Of a stretch of 64,000 bases of DNA, positions 24,601-31,673 are shown piece by piece. This stretch comes from a virus, in IMG/VR virus record IMGVR_UViG_3300046820_003928, positions 1-64,000 of that record; one strand, 5' to 3'. The notes below the pieces were generated by a model that saw only the letters and a program-made list of their open reading frames with translations, did no database searches and was not told the DNA's origin. How positions within the stretch are numbered: position 1 is the stretch's first letter; each line of letters begins with the position of its first letter. A program made the position numbers and the translations under genes.

Positions 24601-25659
24601 TTAAGACACATAGGAGTATGTTGCCAAAAAAATATCTTCAGAATTGACGAAGGGTGCCAGGAACTGGACGCTAGATCCTGAAAGGATGTAATCAGTATTT
24701 TGAGTTAAAAGTTGGCCATTCATGAAGAGCATCAGAGACTGTGCAGGATTCGGGACCTGATTCAAGCTGACTCCAAGGGATCCCGATACTGAAACAATCG
24801 AGGCAGACTCATTAAGGACAAACTGCTTGACTGTTACTGACTTCTGGTACATACAGATCAAGATGTCGTTGGGATCCGGAGAGAACCCAGTGAAACTAAT
24901 TGTCCGACCAGAAACAGAAAAATCTCGATTGCGTCCCTGTGTAAGAAGCTGTCCGTTCAGCCACATCATGACGCCAGCGGTATTCGTAGGATCCGAGCTT
25001 AGTGTAAATTCTCGATTAGATCCATCAATCAGCCCAATAGGTGTCTCATTCAAGACTAGCTCAGTAAGCACTCCTGGTGAAGCAGCTATCGTTATCTGGC
25101 CAGTAGATCCCGTTGAAATTGAAATTCCAGGCCCAGCAGCAAGGTAAGAAGAACCATCAACAAGTCTTGTAAGAGAACCTGTTATTCCTTCGTGGAATAT
25201 CGAAGGAGACATAACTTCAAGAGGAGATCCTCCAGTTAGAACACCCTCTATCAGTACGTTTCCATCAAAGACTACGTTACCGCCGACAACAAGATTAGAG
25301 CTGCTGGCAAGAGAATCCAAAGTAAGAACGTCGCTAGATAGAGATATCTCGATTGATCCGTTTGATCCAGTTGAGATATCTAGTCCACTCATTCCGAGGA
25401 TATAAGGGCTCCCGTCTTCAAGAGACTGAAGAGACCCAGTGAGTCCACTTGAAAACAAGACGGGGCCGGTAAAAACCGACCCAGTTAGAGCTGCTACAAC
25501 ATTAAAATCATTTTGAACTACAAGGAGATTTCCAATTTGTTCTCTTAGTATTCCACCCTGTGTAGAAAGTTGAAGCTCATTTTCAAAAACACCTCCTGAC
25601 CCCGAATATACAATAACTGGAGAAAGGAGGTGTTCATCTACTACTCTATTTGCTGGCAT
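24601..25659 (-). CDS. fibre-like virion protein with NGQL modules
   Basis: A 352-residue Gly/Ser-rich, beta-predicted protein without signal peptide. It has two copies of a GSLxxLxDGSxYL-GISISTGS-GQITI unit (near residues 75 and 161) and two copies of a C-terminal module starting (L/F)VLNE and containing MNGQLLTQ-x-DY-S (NGQLL at 235 and 314). One copy of the same module ends the 646-residue protein downstream. These are features of tail-fibre or head-fibre proteins. Probably forms an adhesin or its tip; the partner is likely the neighbour. Confidence 0.68.
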   Translation of the reverse strand: MPANRVVDEHLLSPVIVYSGSGGVFENELQLSTQGGILREQIGNLLVVQNDFNVVAALTGSVFTGPVLFSSGLTGSLQSLEDGSPYILGMSGLDISTGSNGSIEISLSSDVLTLDSLASSSNLVVGGNVVFDGNVLIEGVLTGGSPLEVMSPSIFHEGITGSLTRLVDGSSYLAAGPGISISTGSTGQITIAASPGVLTELVLNETPIGLIDGSNREFTLSSDPTNTAGVMMWLNGQLLTQGRNRDFSVSGRTISFTGFSPDPNDILICMYQKSVTVKQFVLNESASIVSVSGSLGVSLNQVPNPAQSLMLFMNGQLLTQNTDYILSGSSVQFLAPFVNSEDIFLATYSYVS

Positions 25660-25702
25660 ACTTGCAGGCTCTTCTTTTTACTATAAACAGCCTGCTTAAG
25701 TA

Positions 25703-26653
25703 TTAAATGCCTCGAGAATTCTTGTAATTGGTAACAATCTGATCAATGTCACCAAGAATCTCATTCCAGAGCTCACGGAAGTGAGGAACTCCACCATCTG
25801 TTCCATTCATGTCATCACGAGTAGCCTGATAGATTGTATCATTTGGATGATAGGTAAGATGCTTCTCGCTGTCCTCGTCGGGCCAATAGAGATTTGTTCC
25901 GGTTCCGTTACGGAACGTCTTGATGTAATGCCAGGCAGGCTCCTTAAGATTGATCGCCACGTGAGCCTCAGGAAAAACCTTGAGAATCTCACGAGCCATG
26001 AGGGCTGCAATGATGTTGTCCTCTTCGGGCTGGATCTGCTTGTCCTGACGCTGCTTGATGAATCCAAAAGCATCGCGGATGTTCATGCGCATGTAATAGA
26101 AAGTTTCTAGGCACTTAGGCAGGACGTGTCGAGCATCCATAAGACTGATCTGCTTGGAATCAACCATGTCAACATAGAGCTGCTTCGCTTCCTTGACGTG
26201 ACGTTTCCACCGATCGTAGAACTCAGGGCTGTTCTGGATAGATCCCGGTACAAGACTGCGCTCGTGAGAAAGCCAGCGATCACCTGTGCACTGTGCAGCA
26301 AAAGAGCCTGCACGATGACGGATGAGGTGAGTTACTGTCTGCGTATCGATACCTCCAACAAGGAAGGTAAGACCAATAAGCTCCATCGCTGCAGGAAGCG
26401 CACGACCTGCAAAGACGTCTTCAAGGGTCTTGCTAAGATCAGCATCTGTTGCTTCTGCATATGGAACATGCTTGTCTGCCCAGGTAGACTTAACGAAGCA
26501 ATAAACAGCCTGTCGAATGGTCTTTGGATCTGGACTATCTACAAGCTCGATCTTTAGTGCATCGAGGCTATTAACGAACTCAGTTGTTGGCTTCTCGTCA
26601 AAACGAATTGCCATGGGAAGGGTGATTGGCTTAAGATCAAGGCTTTGTGGCAA
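25703..26653 (-). CDS. divergent flavin-dependent thymidylate synthase-like protein (ThyX family)
   Basis: A 316-residue ThyX-family protein. The FAD-binding RHR is present (residues 112-114, IRHRAGSF), as are the C-terminal family features ARHVLPKCLETFYY, MNIRDAFGFIKQRQ and an EILKVFPE helix. The classical RHRx7S-xRY active motif is altered: after RHR the sequence is AGSFAAQCTGDRW, with Cys/Thr where the Ser is expected and a longer loop. It is also longer than usual (ThyX is about 210-250). With a canonical ThyX also encoded at 30833, this copy may have another pyrimidine substrate or product. Cotranscribed with two NTP pyrophosphatases. Confidence 0.8.
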   Translation of the reverse strand: MPQSLDLKPITLPMAIRFDEKPTTEFVNSLDALKIELVDSPDPKTIRQAVYCFVKSTWADKHVPYAEATDADLSKTLEDVFAGRALPAAMELIGLTFLVGGIDTQTVTHLIRHRAGSFAAQCTGDRWLSHERSLVPGSIQNSPEFYDRWKRHVKEAKQLYVDMVDSKQISLMDARHVLPKCLETFYYMRMNIRDAFGFIKQRQDKQIQPEEDNIIAALMAREILKVFPEAHVAINLKEPAWHYIKTFRNGTGTNLYWPDEDSEKHLTYHPNDTIYQATRDDMNGTDGGVPHFRELWNEILGDIDQIVTNYKNSRGI

Positions 26654-26661
26654 GTTTTCTC

Positions 26662-27579
26662 CTATGAAAGATTATCGATGATTTGTAGCAGGTTTTCAAC
26701 CAAGATTACACCTTTTTGCTGATGTAGAGCAGTGTTGTATGGCTGAATGGGACTAAATGTCTTGAGACCATGCGAGGCAAATTCAGCAGCATGCTTAGGG
26801 GAGTCATCAACACAAAATGCCACATGTCCAGAGAATTTAGACTGAATGATCCATCTAAACTTCTCGCCGCTGAATGCTAGATCGTCAAAATAGATGCTGG
26901 ATTCCTGTAACCATCTTGCAGTATCAAAAAGACAAAGTGGATTATCTGCAGGTCGAGCAGTAAGAATCTGAACCCAGTAGCCCATGTCTCGAAGAGCATG
27001 TGTGAATCTTACTGCATGATGATCGACTCCCAGACTTCTAAGCTTGCGCTCAGAGATGAAATCCTTGAATAGCTGTTCAGTGTTGTGCCCAAGCTCTTGT
27101 GCAGCTGATGCTGCATAATACTCAGGACAATCATAGGAGATCGTTACACCTTTTGTCTCAGACAGCCAATCAAAAAATCCCTTTCGAAACTCGGCAATCA
27201 CATCATCCATGTCAAGGATAACAACAGGTCGACCATCCCACTGACGCTGAGCTAGCGTGTGCCTAAAGTGAAGATACGCATCTTTGTCATCAAATGCCTC
27301 CTTAAACTCTTCCTGATCGATCTTCCAGACATTCATGATTGCCATCAAGTATCTGAGGACATCAACGCTCTCATAGAGGATCTTTGTCCTGTCTGGCATC
27401 TTTCTATCTGAATGATGCTCCTTAAAGTTAATTGAAGATATCAGATCTGAGACCTCTGAATGAAGTTCAAGAGCAAATGATTTGGTCATCTGCTCTCGAT
27501 CTGTATCTGTGAACTTTGTGCTATCGAAGAAGAGATCAGAAAAAGACTTCTGTCTCTCTAGCATGTCCTTTAGCTTCAC
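26662..27579 (-). CDS. all-alpha NTP pyrophosphatase (MazG/dUTPase-2 type) fused to HAD nucleotidase
   Basis: A 305-residue fusion. Residues 1-110 are helical with the acidic metal-site pattern of all-alpha NTP pyrophosphatases (ALELHSEVSDL, then YESVDVLRYLMAIM). From residue 114 a HAD phosphatase follows: motif I ILDMDDVIAEF, motif II VQILTARP, motif III/IV FCVDDSPKHA, as in 5'(3')-deoxyribonucleotidases. Sequential reactions dNTP to dNMP to nucleoside would clear an unwanted nucleotide such as dUTP or a modified precursor. The fusion is clear; substrate is inferred. Confidence 0.83.
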   Translation of the reverse strand: MKLKDMLERQKSFSDLFFDSTKFTDTDREQMTKSFALELHSEVSDLISSINFKEHHSDRKMPDRTKILYESVDVLRYLMAIMNVWKIDQEEFKEAFDDKDAYLHFRHTLAQRQWDGRPVVILDMDDVIAEFRKGFFDWLSETKGVTISYDCPEYYAASAAQELGHNTEQLFKDFISERKLRSLGVDHHAVRFTHALRDMGYWVQILTARPADNPLCLFDTARWLQESSIYFDDLAFSGEKFRWIIQSKFSGHVAFCVDDSPKHAAEFASHGLKTFSPIQPYNTALHQQKGVILVENLLQIIDNLS

Positions 27580-27588
27580 TAATCCCTC

Positions 27589-27963
27589 TTAGTACTTGGA
27601 TCTAATCCTATCATGAATGATTCGATCTTTACTAACGTAAGCATCAAAAAGCTCATCGGGTGTCACACCCATAATGATTAGAAGAGAAATAAAATAATTA
27701 AAAGAATCAACCATCTCTTCTTTGAATGCTGATCTGTCAAATTCCTTGATCTCCGTCTGTCTGTGTGACTTTGCATTCTTTAGCTCTTGAACCGCCTCAA
27801 AGACCTCTTCAACTCCCCTGAGGGCGAGATCTCTAAGGTGTTGCTGCGTTTGCTTGTCTGTAAGATCGATTGGCATCTCAGGATAGACGTCTGGAACATG
27901 AGCTTGCAAAGCCCTCATAAAGGACTGTCTAAGCTCAAACATCTGGTCGAGCTTATCCTTCAA
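27589..27963 (-). CDS. all-alpha NTP pyrophosphatase (dUTPase/MazG-like)
   Basis: A 124-residue helical protein with EExxE-type motifs (GVEEVFEAVQEL and KEEMVDSFNYFISLL), typical of type-2 dUTPases or dCTPases, which cleave dNTPs to dNMP and pyrophosphate. It likely keeps dUTP out of DNA and supplies dUMP for ThyX. It lies nine bases upstream of the fusion gene, and one is probably the stand-alone paralogue of the other. Confidence 0.78.
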   Translation of the reverse strand: MKDKLDQMFELRQSFMRALQAHVPDVYPEMPIDLTDKQTQQHLRDLALRGVEEVFEAVQELKNAKSHRQTEIKEFDRSAFKEEMVDSFNYFISLLIIMGVTPDELFDAYVSKDRIIHDRIRSKY

Positions 27964-27964
27964 T

Positions 27965-28201
27965 TTATTCCTCTAGCTCAACGGGTGGAGACATTGCTGC
28001 AATTGCAGCGATCATCTTGTTGATGTTCTGATCGAAGCTAGCGAGGTACTCAGGGTCTGGAGAAAGAGTTCCGCCACCATCGACAACGACTCGCAGTGTC
28101 CTTAGATTGTCAACAATATCAGTTCCTGAAAGGATTGCAATCTGTAGAAGTCTTGCAATCTGTCCAATTGTGTCGTCCGAAAGCTTGTATGAATTTGCCA
28201 T
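27965..28201 (-). CDS. small hypothetical protein
   Basis: A 78-residue protein (ANSYKLSDDTIGQIARLLQIAILSG start, acidic end). The opening resembles small uncharacterised proteins that recur in large aquatic phages, as far as I can recall; no function. One base separates it from the NTP pyrophosphatase gene. Confidence 0.6.
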   Translation of the reverse strand: MANSYKLSDDTIGQIARLLQIAILSGTDIVDNLRTLRVVVDGGGTLSPDPEYLASFDQNINKMIAAIAAMSPPVELEE

Positions 28202-28212
28202 TTTTATTTTCC

Positions 28213-29010
28213 TTATTTTTGAATTTCTGGTACCCAGAACGTTGTCCGCCCGTCTTCAGTCGTCTCTCTCTTGATCTCTCTTCCGTCTGGGTCCTTGATT
28301 TGATTGTAGACTGCGAAACGTCTACTGTAATCTCCCTTTTTCCCATCAAATCCAGAAAACGTGTAGATAGTAGCCCCTCCAGTCTCATATGACTTACGGA
28401 TCACTGTCTTTATAACCCTGTTAAGAGTTTCTAGTTCTTTTCTAGATAGATCTAATGCATTTCTATAGGGATTAATCTTACTGAAGTAAAGGCACTCTGA
28501 TTTAAGATAGTTTCCTACTCCAGAGATAATAGACTGATCCATAAGAGTTGCAGCGATAGTCTTTTTACTTTTTCTAATTCTCTTCTCAAAGACTTCATCT
28601 TCTACATCTTCAGATAGCATATCAGGACCAAGAGAAGACAGTTTAGAAGAAAGAAGACTTTTTTGCGTGACCAGTTTTATGGTCCCAAAATTTCTCGTAT
28701 CGTTGAAATAGATCTCTCCTCCGCCGTCAAGACAAAATCGAACTCTACTGTGCTTTGTCTGGTTCTCAGACCAACCACCTGTCATTCCAAGAGTATTGAA
28801 GATGTGTAAATCGTCTTCCAAAGAAACAAAGATAAACTTTCCCTTACAGCCAATCTCAGTCACTTTAACAGGGAGCTTTAGATTCTCCCATCCATCAGGA
28901 TTCTTCTTTGTGTATCTCCCACTCAGAAGTTGAGCATTGACAATTGTTCGACCCAGCATCTTGCTGCTAAGGCCATCAGTTACGACTTTCGTCTCTGGTC
29001 CCTCTGGCAA
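28213..29010 (-). CDS. Fpg/Nei-family DNA glycosylase, zinc-less finger
   Basis: Formamidopyrimidine/endonuclease VIII-type glycosylase-lyase that excises oxidised bases. MPEGPE at the N-terminus supplies the catalytic Pro2 and Glu3; Lys58 lies in CKGKF; the H2TH region is SIISGVGNYLKSECL. The C-terminal finger keeps the shape GRTTFWVPEIQ with its arginine, but all four expected zinc cysteines are absent, as in the zinc-less fingers of NEIL1 and some viral Nei proteins. 265 residues is a normal length. Grouped with an MBD4-like glycosylase, so a small base-excision module. Confidence 0.9.
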   Translation of the reverse strand: MPEGPETKVVTDGLSSKMLGRTIVNAQLLSGRYTKKNPDGWENLKLPVKVTEIGCKGKFIFVSLEDDLHIFNTLGMTGGWSENQTKHSRVRFCLDGGGEIYFNDTRNFGTIKLVTQKSLLSSKLSSLGPDMLSEDVEDEVFEKRIRKSKKTIAATLMDQSIISGVGNYLKSECLYFSKINPYRNALDLSRKELETLNRVIKTVIRKSYETGGATIYTFSGFDGKKGDYSRRFAVYNQIKDPDGREIKRETTEDGRTTFWVPEIQK

Positions 29011-29011
29011 T

Positions 29012-29716
29012 TTAAATTCTCCCTTTGTTTTTGTGAAATTTTTTTAATGATTCTGATATTTTCAGCTTTTGTTCATCGGTCATTTTGTTTCCCTGATTTG
29101 AAGAATGAGATGGTCCTCCTCTTCGAATCATCCCCAAAATAACGTGATGGCCGGTGTCAAAAAGCAATCCTATTTTAGATGCTGACATTCCAGATTCGTA
29201 CAATTCTTTAATTCGCAAATAGTCTTCATATAAAATCTTTTTGGGCTCCCTTCTCTTGCTATAGAACTCGGATCCTGCTAGTTCAAGACCCTTATTCCAC
29301 GGTATTCTGCCTTTTGCAGCATTAGTGACATTTTCTCTCCACTTAGGAGGAAGTCCTGTGTCACCGTAGACATCTTTCATTCTCTCTCTTATCTTTTCTT
29401 TTGTCTCATCTGTGTGCTTGTCGCCTGCACCCATTCCTCCGGTATCATTGCTTGCATTGTAGAAATCTGATGAATTTTTGCAATCAAATTTTAGAAGCCA
29501 TTCTTTTTCAAGATCAATTGCTTCTCTCAGCGATGCTGCATCAGGAAGCTCTTGTAAGATCTCGCGTTTAAAGCTTTCTTTTCCATACTTCTTGATTGCT
29601 TGCTTGAGAAAGACACCAGATCCAAGATACCCAGAATCCCACCTTTCATCTTTGGAACATCTACCAACGTACTTTTTTCCATTGATAAGATTTGTTGTCA
29701 TGTATATTCTGTGCAT
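29012..29716 (-). CDS. GIY-YIG homing endonuclease with NUMOD3 motifs
   Basis: A 234-residue free-standing homing endonuclease. The GIY-YIG module is at the N-terminus (RIYMTTNLINGKKYVGRC, with the later Arg/Glu residues in ILQELPDAASLREAIDLEKEW). DNA-binding NUMOD3-like copies follow (HTDETKEKIRERM, IPWNKGL and MTDEQKLKISESLKK). Such genes spread by cutting intron-less or gene-less alleles. It sits between two glycosylase genes, one or both of which may have been its landing site. No intron is evident around it. Confidence 0.85.
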   Translation of the reverse strand: MHRIYMTTNLINGKKYVGRCSKDERWDSGYLGSGVFLKQAIKKYGKESFKREILQELPDAASLREAIDLEKEWLLKFDCKNSSDFYNASNDTGGMGAGDKHTDETKEKIRERMKDVYGDTGLPPKWRENVTNAAKGRIPWNKGLELAGSEFYSKRREPKKILYEDYLRIKELYESGMSASKIGLLFDTGHHVILGMIRRGGPSHSSNQGNKMTDEQKLKISESLKKFHKNKGRI

Positions 29717-29756
29717 TTATCCTCCTGACAATAGATATCTATGCCCGAGGGTTTTG

Positions 29757-30170
29757 CTATACTTTGTTAATCCATCGCCAGTAATTCTTTAACGCACCAT
29801 CTTTGGGCTCGGGAATTCCTGACCAATTATGCTTACAGAAGATCTCATACGCAGCAGATGCGTACTCACCAATCCCGTGAAGAGACTTTGGATCCGATTT
29901 GTCCCACGAAAGATAGTCAGTGGACATTTTGATCAAAGTCTTTGCTCGTCTTTCTCCAAGCCCTAAGTCTTTGACAAGCTCATGAACCTGATCAAAGTCT
30001 GCAGTTGATGCAGACCCTGGATCTGGCCAACACTCAAAGAATTTCCACATTGTTGGCTCTGCATCAACCCTTCGGGTCAGATTGCAGAAGATACAAACAA
30101 CAAAGACACGCCAGGGATCTTCCTGGACGTGTTCTTGTATGAGATTGTATGGCGATCGTGGTGCGTACAT
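29757..30170 (-). CDS. MBD4-like HhH-GPD DNA glycosylase
   Basis: A 137-residue glycosylase strongly resembling the catalytic domain of eukaryotic MBD4, which removes T or U (and 5-hydroxymethyluracil) mispaired with G. Matching features in order: SPYNLIQEHVQEDPWRVFV, FCNLTRR, MWKFF, DLGLGERRAKTLIK, the HhH motif LHGIGEYASAAYEIF and the catalytic Asp124 in EPKDGALKNYWRW. There is no methyl-CpG domain, 4Fe-4S cluster or C-terminal extension. Lacks an obvious Shine-Dalgarno; a 23-base dyad precedes the ATG. Adjacent to Fpg/Nei-like gene after the homing endonuclease. Assignment from memory of the family. Confidence 0.83.
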   Translation of the reverse strand: MYAPRSPYNLIQEHVQEDPWRVFVVCIFCNLTRRVDAEPTMWKFFECWPDPGSASTADFDQVHELVKDLGLGERRAKTLIKMSTDYLSWDKSDPKSLHGIGEYASAAYEIFCKHNWSGIPEPKDGALKNYWRWINKV

Positions 30171-30193
30171 GCACTTATTTTACGTAAAAGTGC
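30171..30193. promoter_or_regulatory. 23-base dyad at the glycosylase start
   Basis: GCACTT-TTTTACGTAAA-AGTGC type inverted repeat with a central TTACGTAA palindrome, ending directly before the ATG at 30170. It could be an operator or an mRNA hairpin that blocks the start, where no Shine-Dalgarno is visible. Function unproven. Confidence 0.3.
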
Positions 30194-30214
30194 AAAATTT
30201 ACACCCGATAGGGC

Positions 30215-30487
30215 CTATACAGTTTTAGATTTTTTCTTCAATAGGCTTCCTGCCCATTTAGGTGCTCTCTCAACGTACGCCTTAAGAGCATACCTGTGTG
30301 CTTCTTTTCTTTCCTGACCGCGCCGGTTCATGGCATGATCTATGATAGAGCTATAGATTGACCTGAACCGACGCTTCTCCTTCTCTATTTCTTCTGTTTC
30401 TCGCCTAGATTCATCAAGCTTCTTTTCAAAGAATCTAATTACTTTCTTTGATGTCTTGTCTGGATCTGGTGCATATTTTGATGGCAT
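30215..30487 (-). CDS. small basic coiled-coil hypothetical protein
   Basis: A 90-residue strongly charged helical protein (FFEKKLDESRRETEEIEKEK; KKKSKTV tail). No recognised domain; possibly nucleic-acid or protein binding by charge alone. Lies between the secreted-type protein and the MBD4-like glycosylase. Confidence 0.58.
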   Translation of the reverse strand: MPSKYAPDPDKTSKKVIRFFEKKLDESRRETEEIEKEKRRFRSIYSSIIDHAMNRRGQERKEAHRYALKAYVERAPKWAGSLLKKKSKTV

Positions 30488-30499
30488 GTCTCTAATTAT

Positions 30500-30775
30500 T
30501 CAATGCGCTCCACAATGAACTCGACCGTCTCTGTGCGTGTGACATGCTCCCCTGCCAGCCGGAGGTGGAGGTGGAGGAACAGGTCTAACTGCATATGTGA
30601 CCCAATATCCTGGTACCCAAATTCCGCTTCGTGTCCAATATCCGGAAACCCACCTTCTAGCAGGTGCGCTATAGGGAGAAACATAGACAGGTCTCGCATA
30701 ATGGGTGTGGTGATCTACTGGGTGAGCTGACGCTGCGTGAATGACGCAACCAAATAGCAGAGAAAAGAAAATCAT
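30500..30775 (-). CDS. small secreted-type protein, Pro/His/Trp-rich
   Basis: A 91-residue protein with a signal-peptide-like start (MIFFSLLFGCVIHAASA, cleavage after ASA likely) and a mature part rich in His, Pro, Tyr and Trp: RRWVSGYWTRSGIWVPGYW, a six-Pro run and CHTHRDGRVHCGAH at the end. Resembles bacterial periplasmic proteins of the YxWGxY-repeat type. A very strong AAGGAGG lies before the ATG. It may act in the host envelope; His/Cys-rich end could bind metal. Function unknown. Confidence 0.7.
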   Translation of the reverse strand: MIFFSLLFGCVIHAASAHPVDHHTHYARPVYVSPYSAPARRWVSGYWTRSGIWVPGYWVTYAVRPVPPPPPPAGRGACHTHRDGRVHCGAH

Positions 30776-30832
30776 ATTAACCTCCTTTCTCTTAGGTGCC
30801 TCTTGAGATCAATTTATTCTAAATTGAATGTT

Positions 30833-31465
30833 TTAATATCCAAACGCTGAGATCGTTTCTTTGAATGGAGATCCTGGAATTTCTCTAACTTGTCGCAGCA
30901 TCTCTTCTGCGATCCAGCAGATTTCACGTTGAGCATCTGGCTTCATGCGAAGGCCAAGAAAGTGATTGAAAGATCGCCAGTTGAACATGACGTCCATTGT
31001 GATTTGATTTCCATACGGGAGATAGAATCGAGCTGATTCTTTTGCCCGCTTCCGACTCATGCCTCCTGCGACTAACCTCTCAAGTGTATCGTGGTAGCGC
31101 ATAATTGCATCTTCCATGAAAGCAATGTACTTTGCTCTCTCCTCAAGGGGCCAATCGCTTGGAACGTAGTACTTGTCATCCTTCAGCTCCTTATAGCGAG
31201 CTGACTCACCATTTATCGAAACACCAATTCGATGCTTGAGAAGATGGATATGGCTGGCACAATCAACTGTAACAAGGAAATGAAGACTTGACTTCTCAAA
31301 GGGAGTCTCGTGTCCATTCTCAGCCAGCATTTTAAGAAGAGATGAAATTCTCGACCTCTTGTCATCATTTAGATCTCTGCTTGTACTCGTCCAAGCAGAC
31401 AATGCATGAATCTCATCAGATCCGTAATAGCCAACTAGTTCAACTTTGTTTTCTTGAAATGACAT
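30833..31465 (-). CDS. thyX: flavin-dependent thymidylate synthase
   Basis: Canonical ThyX, making dTMP from dUMP with FAD, NADPH and methylene-tetrahydrofolate. The active motif is KHRIGVSINGESARY (residues 77-91), a form of RHRxxSxNExSxRY, with the upstream region TPFEKSSLHF and the C-terminal ARFYLPYGNQITM, NWRSFNHFLGLR and AQREI motifs. 210 residues is typical. It is coupled to the DUF2061 gene upstream and stands apart from the divergent ThyX at 25703. Supplies thymidylate for phage DNA synthesis. Confidence 0.95.
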   Translation of the reverse strand: MSFQENKVELVGYYGSDEIHALSAWTSTSRDLNDDKRSRISSLLKMLAENGHETPFEKSSLHFLVTVDCASHIHLLKHRIGVSINGESARYKELKDDKYYVPSDWPLEERAKYIAFMEDAIMRYHDTLERLVAGGMSRKRAKESARFYLPYGNQITMDVMFNWRSFNHFLGLRMKPDAQREICWIAEEMLRQVREIPGSPFKETISAFGY

Positions 31466-31673
31466 TTCTTAAACTCTCTCTGATTTTTCTATCCCAAATT
31501 ATTTCAAAGAACCACTGGAGAGCTGTAAGAAACAATCCTGATACAAGTACCATGATTGTCGATTTTACAGCATCTCCGGTGAAAAGGTAAGTAATCCAGG
31601 TTCCAAATAGCATTGAAAATATTCGCCAAACAATTGTTTTAATGAAAAGCTCAATGCTATCTGTCTTCATCAT
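31440..31673 (-). CDS. DUF2061-like small membrane protein
   Basis: A 77-residue protein with two hydrophobic segments (TIVWRIFSMLFGTWITYLF and STIMVLVSGLFLTALQWFF) and a basic C-terminus. The order SxxxxIxWRxxxTxxTxxIxxLxTG-x-IE matches the small DUF2061 membrane family. Its start overlaps the glutamine synthetase stop as ATGA. Unknown role in the host inner membrane. Confidence 0.75.
   Translation of the reverse strand: MMKTDSIELFIKTIVWRIFSMLFGTWITYLFTGDAVKSTIMVLVSGLFLTALQWFFEIIWDRKIRESLRNVISRKQS

Noticed and set aside
25664-25695. Seven-base hairpin before the 352-residue fibre-like gene
   Set aside because: Loop is long (18 bases), no U tract and no clear control logic; kept only as a note.
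30809-30827. TCAATTTA/TAAATTGA hairpin upstream of the secreted-type gene
   Set aside because: AT-only eight-base stem without U tract, expected by chance in AT-rich spacer.
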